This document shows, one piece after another, positions 33,310-43,877 of a stretch of DNA of 64,000 nt; positions within the stretch are counted from its first letter, which is position 1, and each line of letters starts with the position of its first letter. The translations under genes and the position numbers were made by a program. Below the pieces are notes generated by a model that saw only the letters and a list, made by a program, of their open reading frames with translations, was not told the origin of the DNA and searched no databases. The DNA comes from Cryoendolithus antarcticus. Its lineage: Eukaryota; Ascomycota; Dothideomycetes; Cladosporiales; Cladosporiaceae. The stretch is from NCBI GenBank assembly GCA_002077065.1, contig NAJO01000018.1, positions 496,001 to 560,000 on the forward strand. Reading direction: 5' to 3'.

Positions 33310-35721
33310 ATGCAACCCTCACCACCTACTCTCCCCCTCTTCTCCTCCTCCGTCCTTCCCAACCCCTCCCTCTCGGACCTCGCAACCTACAACACCCCTC
33401 ACAACCTCCTCGCACTCCCCACCTCCACAACCGAAGTCTCCGTCTTCCGTCTCTCTGGCCAAATCGCGTTCATCATCCGACCAAAACCTCGATCAGAGGA
33501 TGCGGCGATCACAGCCTTGCAGTGGAAGCCGGACGGCTCCGCGATAGCTGTGGGCTGGAGTGATGGAGGTTATGGGATCTACGATGGTGGGACGGGAAGG
33601 GTGGTCAGTGAGGGGAGAGTTGGAGGGGAGGGTCATGGCGAGTGGAGGCTAGATCTGCATCCGTCGGTCGAAGGGGATAAGGAGGAAGAGGGAGCGGAGG
33701 AGAGGGCGGTGAGGAGCTTTGGATGGGAGGTTCATGTTAGCGATGACCGGAGTATGAAGGGGAAGCCTCTCGGAGGGCTTCTGGAGGAGGGAGAGGTGGA
33801 CACAGAGGCTTGGGCTGAGGGGTGGGAGCATCAGGGCTCGGGTAAAGGTGGGAATGAGAGACTGAAGAGCAGGCTGGGGGATCTGCCGAGAGCGATTGCG
33901 GTGATGGACGTTACCAAGGTGTTGCCCCGGTTGAGTGCATTGCCAGCACATGGAATGAGAGGTGGGATGGATGGTAGTCGATTCGGGACGAAAGCTGCTA
34001 CTGATGCGGCGTTCGAGACGAGAGGAGAGGACGACGCAGGGACGGTGAATGTACTGTTCGTCTACACCGATGTTGGTGAGGTGCAGGTCCTGCTCGACGA
34101 GACAGTACCGATTGGCAAGTTCACACTGGCCTCGAAACCCCTATTGCACGCATCGCACCCGCAGAGCAGTACTCACGCATTCCTGTCACGAGATCAGTCG
34201 GATAAAGTTCAGCTGCACAGCCAACCCCTTCCCCTCGACACCTTGGGCGGATCACTCCTCTACACAACCTCCCGCGATACCACCCGCGTCTCCAACCTCC
34301 TCTCCTACGTTCTCCAGACCCTACGCTGCACAGCTCATGACTTCACGACCTCCCTAGTCCTCCCGACCCGCCTAATCCAGAACGTCTCCCTTACACTCTC
34401 CGAGTCCTCCCCACCCCAAGGAGATCTAAAACACAACCTTACCCACCTCGCAGTGACCGGCACCTTCAAACCCGCACTCTTAGAATGGCTAAGCGACATC
34501 GTCAAAGAACCGGGCCACAAGCGCTGGGACGCTGCTATCACAACCCTCTACTCCAATGTCCAGAACCACATGTTCGTCCACCTCCTCCCTGCCCTGGACC
34601 GCCTAAGCATAGCCGTCACCTCCCTTCACGGCCACGCCAAATACCACGACGGCGCTGCAATCTTCGACATTCCCGCGCAGCTTTTCACGAACATCCTCGA
34701 AGGCATCGACGCTTTGCGCACAGTAGCGTACAAAGTCCTCACGATCTGCACGCGCGAGTGGGCACTCTGGCGGACGTTCAGTAAGTGGTTGAGAGTCATG
34801 ATCGACATATCTATCGCTGGGCCAGGGAGTAAGACGGCGCTGGAGATGGAGGAGAAGGAGGCTGGGGGGTTGGACGTTGGGGCTGTGATGGAGTATGTTG
34901 GGGAGGTGTTGTTGCGAAGTCAGCTTGCCGACTGCCTTGGTGCTCTCCCGGGATTCGGCGGCGCTGTCGATAGCAAGGAGGCTTTCTTCACGCATCCTGT
35001 GGTGCAGCAGCAAAGTTACGACGCTACGCTGAAGGCGATTGAAAGGGCTGCGAAAGAGGATGCGCCGAAAAGTGTCCCGGATGGAGACAAGGCGGTGATG
35101 AACCTGCAGGTTATCGCAGTGAGTCTAGCCGGGAACGTCAGAGTCGCTATGGAACGGCTGGCAGTCTGGCAGGGCAGGCTGTTAGAGAAACCAAGCCTAC
35201 CACTACAAGTCGATGGCGCAGTAGGAGCAAGGATGCACCACATAAGGATGCTGAACCCTGTTGGAGCAGAGTCGCAGCTGGCCTTATTGAGCACTGAGGA
35301 CGGCAAGCTGCGGCTTACTGCCAGGTTGTCTGCGAACCACGGCGGCGAGAGCGCTTCGATCGCTACCATCGGCGAAGCTGTCGACGCCAAGTTCATGGAC
35401 GACAGAACCGCGATCTGCCTCTGTCGACACCAGGGTGGCTTCTGCTTACTCGTTATCAATTCCCCACCATCAGCTCTACCATCGACTGAGCCAGCCTCAG
35501 ATCATCGGATGCTGCACCACTTTCCAGCTGACGACGCTTTTCAGCCTGCCAGTCTGGTCGTCGGCGGCCGCGACCGTAAGGAGGTTGTGGTTGTTTTCAG
35601 CGACGACGGACGAAGCTGGCGGACTTACGATCTGGCTGCTGGACTTCGAGGCGTGGGGGACGGAGCTGAGGGGGAGGAATGGGATGATGATGATGGGGAG
35701 GATGAGATGGATATGAGATAA
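33310..35721 (+). CDS. APC4: Anaphase-promoting complex subunit 4
   Basis: This is a single exon of 803 aa, normal for Apc4. Apc4 is a platform subunit of the APC/C ubiquitin ligase that triggers anaphase and mitotic exit. The N-terminal WD40-like propeller is visible in LALPTSTTEVSVFRLSGQ and AITALQWKPDGSAIAVGWSD. The middle helical APC4 domain (about 300-560) includes LLSYVLQTLRCTAHDFTTS, the KWLRVM segment and MEYVGEVLLRSQLADCLG. The very acidic end (EEWDDDDGEDEMDMR) is typical of the family. It is in tandem with RET2, 209 bp downstream of it. Confidence 0.88.
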   Translation: MQPSPPTLPLFSSSVLPNPSLSDLATYNTPHNLLALPTSTTEVSVFRLSGQIAFIIRPKPRSEDAAITALQWKPDGSAIAVGWSDGGYGIYDGGTGRVVSEGRVGGEGHGEWRLDLHPSVEGDKEEEGAEERAVRSFGWEVHVSDDRSMKGKPLGGLLEEGEVDTEAWAEGWEHQGSGKGGNERLKSRLGDLPRAIAVMDVTKVLPRLSALPAHGMRGGMDGSRFGTKAATDAAFETRGEDDAGTVNVLFVYTDVGEVQVLLDETVPIGKFTLASKPLLHASHPQSSTHAFLSRDQSDKVQLHSQPLPLDTLGGSLLYTTSRDTTRVSNLLSYVLQTLRCTAHDFTTSLVLPTRLIQNVSLTLSESSPPQGDLKHNLTHLAVTGTFKPALLEWLSDIVKEPGHKRWDAAITTLYSNVQNHMFVHLLPALDRLSIAVTSLHGHAKYHDGAAIFDIPAQLFTNILEGIDALRTVAYKVLTICTREWALWRTFSKWLRVMIDISIAGPGSKTALEMEEKEAGGLDVGAVMEYVGEVLLRSQLADCLGALPGFGGAVDSKEAFFTHPVVQQQSYDATLKAIERAAKEDAPKSVPDGDKAVMNLQVIAVSLAGNVRVAMERLAVWQGRLLEKPSLPLQVDGAVGARMHHIRMLNPVGAESQLALLSTEDGKLRLTARLSANHGGESASIATIGEAVDAKFMDDRTAICLCRHQGGFCLLVINSPPSALPSTEPASDHRMLHHFPADDAFQPASLVVGGRDRKEVVVVFSDDGRSWRTYDLAAGLRGVGDGAEGEEWDDDDGEDEMDMR

Positions 35722-37326
35722 CGAACGTGAACGCCGCTCTCCTATGCGTGCCTCCCTGCAACAGAGCGCGACCCAAGAGTCCCAAAACAGCAAATAGATT
35801 GTCGGATTCTGGTCCGGAAAGTCAACGCTGATGCTACTGGTGGCCTGTCTGCTACAAGCAGAACGGTGACTGTTGGCGTGATATCCGCGAAGACGAGCTT
35901 ACGGATTAGTGGCGGAGAGCTCTGTAGGCCGTTAGCCGTCCATCAGGTAATCATTCATCAAAGGTTACAGTATTGGGAGTCTTGGCTGACAGGCCACCCT
36001 TCCATGTGGGGTAGTTTCTACTTTTGTACCTTGCATGGGGGACGCGAAGTTTTGGCTTTTTGCTGGTGCTTATTCTTCCGAGCTCTACTGTGCCTGATTC
36101 AGGGCGGGGCTTTTCAGGTGGCAGACTTCAAGATCGGTGGTTCTCTGGAGGTGTTCTGCTCGATTTCCACAGACATTGCAAAGCAGAGATCCGCTGTGGC
36201 ATGTGTCCACCATGTGAGGAAAAAGGGTGGCTACGAACAATAGTCCTGCAGTTATCCAGCCCACGGCGTGCATGTCAGTCTAGCCAGGGTCTGCCCGCAA
36301 TCGACGGCCTTCTCCCCGCGATTGGTCAATCTCAAGCGATGGCTCGACCAATTCCGACCCTTTGGTTCGCTCTCGTGAGCTCAAATCGCAACCGCAACGC
36401 TGCAATAACATCTCACACTATGTCCCTCTGCCGCCATTTCCTGAGACCCCAAACCCATCAACCACTTCAACAACCAAGTTGCCCTCATTATGGAAGTGTC
36501 CTTCGTATGTGGCACAGGCCCAATCGCGGCAATTGAGCATCTGGCCCCGCCCAGCACAGCATTCCCGCCTAGCCGTTGACGATCTCCAAGCCAACGCCGC
36601 CCATGCCCACGACGGTGTCGGGGAATACTCATGTCCGGCGTGGAGCGGCGTGGCTGGCCTTGCGTTTTCCTTGTAACGTTTCCTGCACGCAAGATTGCGT
36701 GCCGTGTATCCAATGATGTCGTCGGATGAGCCGTTGCATCTCGGCCTCGGTGTAGCTGAGCGTGACGGTCCGCGAGCCTTGATGTTGAATTGAAGCTGTA
36801 GACTTTACTGTGACCCCTTACGCTACGGCTGATGAGATAGTATCTGTCTGTCACTGCTGCGGTACTGTGCTCCGCTACTCGTGTGCGGTACCTGCATTGG
36901 CGGAGTTGCTAGGGTGGACGGGCTGGCTGGTTGTGGGATCGCCCCTCTGCTGTACTCTATACATCCTACCTCCGCATCTTTCACCGGTCGTCACACGGCA
37001 TCTCGAAGCCATACCGCATTACCTAGGGACAGCAACGCTCAGGGTAACGTGGTAGTCTGTCAGTCGAAGGATACATCTGCCGAAGGGCCTAAGGGAGGGA
37101 TCTGTGGATCTCACACGGGCAATTGGACCTCACCCGGCTTATGCATATTGGGAGTCGCCGGACCAGCTTAAGGGAAGAAATTTCCCCGTGGAAGACTCCT
37201 TGCGAAGGATATCGTCTGCTCGGGCAGGAGATTACAAAAGAGCTCAGAAAGAGTAGCATAAGCAGAAAGAGTAATGCTGTAGACTCGAAAGCCCAGGACC
37301 GACCTTACGAGGCAAGCTGAGGAAAT
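35722..37326. other. 1.6-kb gap, no supported gene
   Basis: It lies between APC4 and the PHD gene. Frames at 36024-36536 (+), 36381-36854 (-) and 37123-37320 (+) have no domain signatures. It probably holds the APC4 3' UTR and a long promoter/leader for the PHD gene. No repeat or RNA gene seen. Confidence 0.4.
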
Positions 37327-39526
37327 ATGGAGTTCGACCAGTCATACACAGGGTAAGATGCGGTCCATAATGCTTCTCATGGGAAGTTGAGCTGACCCAA
37401 AGATAAGATCTGCGGATTGGAGTTTTCCGAGCCCAGGTGCCACCCCAACGCACGCCTCCTTCGATACCATACTGCAGACACCTAAGACCTCCGGGTTTCC
37501 CTCACACTTTCAGGATGCCTTCAGCACACCTCAGATGCCATCCTATGGCACTCCGCAACAACATCAGTACCCGTCCAGGACTCCTATTCAGCGTCCTCAG
37601 TCTTCCTCAGAGACCTTAAGGAACGGGTACTATGCCGCAGTACAGGCCCAGACTCCGTCCCAGATGATGCATACGGCTCATGTGCACACTACACCCGCAG
37701 TACCTGCACATGCTATGAGCCATGCTGGAGTTGCACATGCCTCGCTAGGTCATGCAATGGGTCCAGCTTTGGTTGACTATACTCAAATGCAAACTCCACC
37801 ACCCACAAGAGGCGCTTCGGCGAGGAAAGCCCAAGCAACTTCGATAGCGTTCGGGACGCCCTCGACGATTGCGTCGCGAAGATTCCAGACACCTCAGCAA
37901 CAGTATAGTGTACATTCTGGGCCACAGCACCAAACTCCAATGGCTGCACCTCCGCATCAGACTCCCATGCTCGACCCGATGCTGCAATTCTCGCCAAGCC
38001 TGCAGCAATATGCGAACTTGGGCCCTGCTACTGCGCCGGTGGTCAATCACGCCAGGAATTACTGGGAGACGCAAGCTAGCCCTGCGCTAGCCCAGCCAAT
38101 AATGTTGGACGACCCATTCGGAATGAACATGCAGCCTCCGCCGATTGCGTGGACTCCAAATCCTGCGATGATCCCTCAGCAGAGCAATGCCCAATCCGTG
38201 AGCTTTGATACACCCGCCATGGACAGCTTCCCCGTGCAGCAACCACATCCACGACCGATGACTGCTGCACCCAACATGTCCACGCACGCACACTACGCGC
38301 CCACTTTCATGACACCAACGACTACTGGTGTGGACCCTTCGCTACTCTATAGTTCACCCATGCGCCCAATCGTACGACCAACAAGTCGCACGAGCAAGAG
38401 TAGACCCACCATGGAAGAGCTGGACAGTAGACGAAAGGATAGTGCTGCAAGCTCTGCGGCTTCTTTCGCTTTGTCAAACGAATTGGCTACGAGCAGATCG
38501 GAGTCTTCTCTTCGTCGGAGTAACACAACCGGAAGCGGCAGATCAATGACCTCGTCTTCCGCCGCCACCGCCATCTCTTCTATCAGCAGAAGCAACAGTA
38601 TCCATCAGCCGCCTCGCACATCATCACCGCTGAAGCGTGTCGGTCGAACACCACTGCGATCGATATCAGAGTCACTCACTATTACCCGATCTCAACGTGC
38701 ATCTGTGGTCTTGACTGTAGACGAGAATGGGCGAGCGAGAACGCAGACCTTGGACGTTGAGTCGCACAGTCCAACGAAAGCTGCACGGCAGAAGTACCCC
38801 GGGCTGTTTGATGATGATTCCAGCGATGAGGAGTCAGACGCAAGCGCCGAGCTGCCCAGCAGGAATGCATCGTTCAGCTTCGCAAGAAGCAGCGAGCGCA
38901 GGAGCAAAGCAGCAAAGCTTGACCCACCTATTGAGAACCTCGAAGGCCTCACTCTACCACGATCAAGATCCAGTGCCTCAATGCGAGCAACACCTTCGCG
39001 AGCCGCCATAGTCGCAGCAGCACAGCTCAAGCGCCTTGGCAGTCTACGGAAGCCGACACCCTCGAGGCGCGCGATGACAGCGTCAGCGTCTCAGACCTCA
39101 CTGATAGATACCTGCCCAATGGACTTCGGCGATACGTCGTCCATTGGCGTCGAGTCCACGCCTAGCCTATCGCCAGAAGACTTCAGTGTGCCTCGCTACC
39201 CTCCCGCACCACCACTCTTCGGCAGCATGGATAATCTGAACTATGCCGTGCAGTCTCAAGTCACCGCAGGCGCACATGATGGACGATGGCGGGGATCGTA
39301 CGATCCGCAGATCTCTCAGAGGCATGCGCCGGCAGTCCGGATCCGATGTCCCTGTGGTGACTCGACGCAAACATCGCGGCAGCTTGTGCAGTGTAGGTCA
39401 TGTACTCAATGGCAGCACCAGGACTGCGTAGGTGTGGATCTGGCATTTGGCCAGGATTTGGAGTACACGTGCTTCTTGTGCACGAGGCCCGCTACGAATG
39501 CTGTTGTTGGGAAGAGCAGACGCTAA
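37327..39526 (+). CDS. PHD-finger protein (C-terminal C4HC3 finger)
   Basis: Exon 1 37327-37352 (26 nt), intron 37353-37407 (55 nt, AAG acceptor), exon 2 37408-39526, 714 aa. Splicing gives MEFDQSYTGSADWSFPSPGA and runs into TPTHASFDTILQTPK. That FPSPG-T-P-x-SF-QTPK opening recurs, as I recall, in fungal PHD proteins. Residues 1-640 are Pro/Gln/Ser/Thr-rich with many SP/TP sites and SRTSKSR-like basic patches. The finger near the C-terminus has CPCGD, QCRSCTQWQHQDCV and YTCFLC, i.e. Cys-X-Cys, Cys-X2-Cys, His-X2-Cys, Cys-X2-Cys. PHD fingers read histone-H3 tails, so a chromatin role is expected. If the exon-1 proposal is wrong, the protein begins at a later ATG (37535). Confidence 0.8.
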
Positions 39527-39817
39527 GCCATTACGGCCACGCCGACCCTCAAGCACTCTGATGAGGGCGCATCGAGACCATGTCATACTGTAGAGCTGGA
39601 CGAGCACCTTTGGCAGATGCAATCACTAATCTAGAGCAACATCACACAAAGAACAGGCCGTTTCAGGCGAGACTTCACTTTCACTCAGTCTAGATTTCTC
39701 CTTTCTTTGTTCATCCTCAGTCGTTTGTCCGAGTCTCAGGCTCCTCACTTCAATGCTTCCATACGTACTACAACAGTGTGAGCCACCAGGCAGAGATCAT
39801 CTGGTACAGCCGCGAAC

Positions 39818-41275
39818 ATGGCGTCTAAGATCGCCCCAGATCTCAGCACCACCTTCCTACCACCTTCGCCTCATCCTACGAATTTCTCGACGCCCCATCG
39901 GCATCACCACCACCACAGACCGACTCCAAACTTCCCGCCAAAAGCATTCTACGATCTGACACCAGCAGACTTCGCTCATCTCGCTCCTCTGTTTGTCTCC
40001 GTATCCAACACCAACTTAGATGCCACGTTTTTACAAGACCGTATCCTCCGACTCCCTTCACACCTGCAAGCCCATGGCCTGCGCCGCCTTTCATCCTTGT
40101 GCTCGATGCATAATCACCTAGCCCCGGCACCAGTAGCAAGTCTGCTCGGTATGCTGCGAGCCGAAATCGAAGGAAAGCTTGTGCGTGTCTGGCTTCCTCT
40201 GGTCGAGCAAGCGAATATCAGTGCGTTCAAAGTTGAGCTAGTGAATATTGCGCTGCACCTCTCTGCCCTTTGGCTCGGTCCAGAAGGCTTTCGAGCGAAG
40301 TACGGTATGGAGCCTCGACTTCAGTCCCTGTCACGGAGCGAGCGCGGGTGTGCGGCTTGTGTCCTGACAGCTGTCGGATTGGGAGGGCTAGGAACGCTTC
40401 TGGCACACTCCAGTATCATCATTGGTGGCATTGAGGAGCGATGGTGGCCAAAGAGCTCGAGGGCGAGGTGGTGTGAGAGCTGGGTGTGGACGGCTGCCAA
40501 AGATGGTCAGGGAGAGCAAGCGGTCGACCTTATGTTCAAGGTGGCAAGAGCCATGGGAGATGCCAGACTGAGGGCTGAGAGAGGTCTGGGTGCCCTCGAC
40601 GAAGGAGGGTTTGAGATTGTGAGTCCGGCAGATAAGAAGAGAAAACGCACGCCGCCGGTCCCGAGGAGGCCAAAAAGGATATCTGGAGGGAGTGGGTTCG
40701 TCACGGATTTGAAAACTGATTCGGAAGCAGAAAGTGAGGTTGAAGAAGGGAGCTCGAGCGAGGGAGAAGTGTTATTGAGACCTGGGCCTGGTCGACAACC
40801 TCGAATCACCTCTTCAATCTATTCGCGCCCAACATCAACGCCACCTCAACTTGCCACGCCTAGACCCGAGGAGTCAGACCAAGTGGACGACATCCTCACG
40901 CTTTACCGCCGCTCGACCATCTTCCCCGCTAACTTCCATCCAACCTATCTGCTACCCTTCAACGTCGGCAAAGAGCTTCCTGCGCTGCCCCTGACACCAC
41001 CGCAATCTGTTATCAAGCGTAAGCCAGTACCTGCGAGAGCTACAGCAAGCTTGTCGCACTCGTTGGCCAGTGCTGTGACTACGAGCCCAGCGCTATCATC
41101 ACGGCCCTCGATCAGGCGAAAGCCGGTACCTGCGCCGTCGACGCCACCACAGTACGCTGCGCCCGAGGGACCTAGCACAACTGTGCCGGCGAGGAAGCCC
41201 TTACCTTCTGAGGTGTGGGCTAGTCTGGGCAGTCTGCGGACCGTGGCTCGCAAGAGGAGGAAGCTGGGTGAGTAG
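39818..41275 (+). CDS. Unrecognised 485-aa protein
   Basis: This is a single exon of 485 aa. The first 60 residues are Pro-rich with a HHHHH run. Residues about 40-250 look folded and mostly helical (FYDLTPADFAHLAPLFVS, HLQAHGLRRLSSLCSMHNHL, NISAFKVELVNIALHLSALW, RGCAACVLTAVGLGGLGTLL). From about 265 the protein is disordered with Lys/Arg patches (KKRKRTPPVPRRPKRI), an acidic serine run and repeated KRKPVPAR / RRKPVPAP / ARKPLPSE motifs. It ends in RKRRKLGE, a likely nuclear signal. No known domain was recognised. Codon use resembles the neighbours, so it is probably a real lineage-specific or conserved fungal gene, possibly nuclear. Confidence 0.65.
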   Translation: MASKIAPDLSTTFLPPSPHPTNFSTPHRHHHHHRPTPNFPPKAFYDLTPADFAHLAPLFVSVSNTNLDATFLQDRILRLPSHLQAHGLRRLSSLCSMHNHLAPAPVASLLGMLRAEIEGKLVRVWLPLVEQANISAFKVELVNIALHLSALWLGPEGFRAKYGMEPRLQSLSRSERGCAACVLTAVGLGGLGTLLAHSSIIIGGIEERWWPKSSRARWCESWVWTAAKDGQGEQAVDLMFKVARAMGDARLRAERGLGALDEGGFEIVSPADKKRKRTPPVPRRPKRISGGSGFVTDLKTDSEAESEVEEGSSSEGEVLLRPGPGRQPRITSSIYSRPTSTPPQLATPRPEESDQVDDILTLYRRSTIFPANFHPTYLLPFNVGKELPALPLTPPQSVIKRKPVPARATASLSHSLASAVTTSPALSSRPSIRRKPVPAPSTPPQYAAPEGPSTTVPARKPLPSEVWASLGSLRTVARKRRKLGE

Positions 41276-41520
41276 TCGATGTAGCCGTTAGTCGCGATGC
41301 CGTCCTTGCGGTTACCTCGCTCTACTTGACACGTATGCTTGTAATCCTCTTCATTGCTGAGCAGTAGACAGATTTTCACCCACCATTTCGCAAAATGTTG
41401 TGCGTTTTTCAGGTCATGCAGCTGACGCAAAAGGTGCAGCGTACCGGGCAGTCTGGCGAACATCGAGGTTGGCCAGATATGTGGACATTTTGGACACAGT
41501 CTCCAGGTTTACGCGAAGCC

Positions 41521-43210
41521 TCACACGTCTATCATGCGCTCTTCATCTTCTCGTTCCTTCTTCTCTGCGTCTTCCTTCTGCTTCTTGAGCTCTTGTCCGA
41601 ACTTGCTGTTAGCTCTTATTGTATCTCCGTACTTCAGAAATAGGAATGGTATTATCCCCATCAGCATACTCAAGAACCCCAGAAGGCTGCATGCCCACGC
41701 CACGCCAAGCTTCGTAAACATGGGCGCTGTGGCGAAGGGCAGAACAGCGCCGAATAGACTTCTCGAACATGAAGCTGCGGCCATAGCACTGGCTGAGTAC
41801 ACCTCGTAGGCGTCAACAATGTAGTTGATAAGCGCGATGAAGACCAGTAAGTACGCAATTCCGAATGGTATAGCCGAGACCATAGGCACACTCCAGTGAA
41901 TGTCTGGTCGCGCAGCCCAGCCGAGCCAGAACATACTCGCTGGCAGTAGCGGAGCACCGAGACATGCTAGTGGCACGCGAGCATATTCCACCTTCTGTGA
42001 CCAGGCTGGAGCGGGATCCCGAGCGCGTTGCTGGTCGAGCCAGTGATCCCAGTAAAGATAGATCAGGCAAGCTATGATAGATCCGATGCCGATGGGGAGG
42101 AAGGCGAGGCCTTCTTCGCCTGAGTTGAAGCCGTATATGCCTTTGTAAATGATCGGGTAAGATTGGAGGAACACTGATATACTATTAGCAAAGATGGGCC
42201 ACTCTACTCGGAGGTAGCAGGTGCTTACTGTAGAAGATGGCATAGATCAGGGAGAGGTACAGACAGCTGCACAGCACCACAGCTTCGAAAAGAAATAGCC
42301 GAATCGGTCTCGTAAGCACAACGACAAAAATCTCCCGCATGTCTCGATGCTCAAGTTCTGTCGGCGCATACACGTCATCTCGTCCACTCTCTTTCCGCAT
42401 CTTCTTCGCCTGCTTGGCCAGGATGGTAGGCGCAAACGTCTCCGGCATGGTCAGCAACAGCGGCCAGGTCGCTCCGGCAATAATCAGCTGCAACCAGTAC
42501 GCCCATCTCCAGGAAACCGGTGCGATGAATCCAGACATCACTGGACCTAGGAGGGGTCCGAAACAAGTAGAGCACATAAAGACGCTGATCGCTCGTCCTC
42601 TTGCCTTTGGGGTAGCGTAGATATCTGCGTAGATGCCCCCGATTACGCTTAGTGGCGTGCTGGCGCCAATGCCGGTCAGTAGTCTCATAACGACCAGTCC
42701 TGCCCAGCTCGGTGCCAGCGCGCACCCGAGCGTGAACGCAGTGTAGATCGCGAACGTGGATCGCATCACGATCTGCCGCCCATATGTCTCGGATAGCGGC
42801 GAGAATGCCAGTGGGCCAAGCACGTAGCCTAGCAGGTACATCGAGGCAGGTAGCACGAGCTGAGTCTCGCTTGTGACGTTGAAGTACTTCGAAGTCTCAT
42901 CTGAGGCTCCAGATGGGATTGACGATCCTAGCGTGCTGTTCGTAACCAGTAGGATGCCGGAGACAACGACGAACACTTTCTTGGTGTTAGACCAGTTGCG
43001 CGGGTTGGTCGGATCGCCAGGCTTGAACGACAAAATGGTATGAGGTGTCTCATCGGGGCTAATGGTCGAATTGAGACATTCACAAGGGGGTGGTTCGATG
43101 CTCATGGTCTTCTCGGAGGCGTCGTCTGCTTTCTCGGAGTCTGCGTGTTTCCTAGCATCAAGTTCTTCTCGCAAACTGCGGTCCTTCACTTTGCGATCTG
43201 CCATTGGCAT
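41521..43210 (-). CDS. MFS drug/polyamine-type transporter (DHA1 family)
   Basis: Exons 43210-42229 and 42173-41521 with a 55-nt intron give 544 aa. The N-terminal 80 residues are a hydrophilic cytoplasmic tail. They are followed by DPTNPRNWSNTKKVFVVV, the NPxNW entry motif typical of Tpo1/Flr1-type DHA1 proton antiporters. Twelve hydrophobic segments can be traced; motif A-like SPLSETYGRQIV and the LLTGIGASTPLSVIGGIYAD segment are present, with PKARGRAISVF in the central loop. The C-terminus ends in a charged coiled stretch (ELKKQKEDAEKKERED). Substrates of such carriers are polyamines or xenobiotics; the actual one is unknown. There are no neighbouring biosynthetic genes, so cluster membership is not suggested. 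Confidence 0.88.
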
Positions 43211-43877
43211 GCGAGAAGAGTATTGCTTAAGGCTCGCAAGTGCCACTTGCTCGACAGCTTCCCATTGATGGCCTTTTTATCGTTTTATGTCGTTCTGCAT
43301 TACCACCAAAGGCAATCTCCCTTCATCGATAGTTTCGAAACAGGCACGCCGCGCGCTTATTCAGTGAAAGACATTGAGAAGAAAGCAGATCTACCGCCCT
43401 TCGACATTCGCAGTAATAACGACATACTCACGGCTACCGGCACTCTATCAAAACGCGTCTGCATCACCGGCCCGCCACTGCATATTCGCTGTTTACAGCG
43501 TTATTCTTTATACTATCTCCGTATGCTGTGGTTAGTATCGGACGAGGGGTAAAGTCTGTGGAGATCACCTGAGGTCGTGGTGCAGATCTCCCTCTCGAAG
43601 AAACGATTAGAATTGGGTAAGCAGAGCCGCTTCAAATTTGCTGCGGGAATAAGGAAGCTGCGCGGGATGCATTGCGGGATCTTGTATGGCCGTCTTTAAT
43701 CTATGTTGTATTGTAGCTTTTTGTACCCAGATCTGGTCTATGGTCATGTAAGTCCCACGACGTCCAGTAAACCCTGACAGATCTCACAGCGTCGTTCGCA
43801 ATGCTGCATTGCATGCGTTCAGCGAGTCTCTCAGCAGCAATACTCTCCTCACCCATCAAAGCGGCAACGTTCGCAGC
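43211..43877. other. 667-bp gap: MFS promoter / RDH54 3' region
   Basis: It lies between two minus-strand genes. Short frames only, with no recognised motif or repeat. Confidence 0.5.

Noticed and set aside
41521..43210. MFS transporter as part of a secondary-metabolite cluster
   Set aside because: Neighbours are RDH54 and an unrecognised protein; no PKS, NRPS, terpene cyclase or tailoring enzymes in the window.
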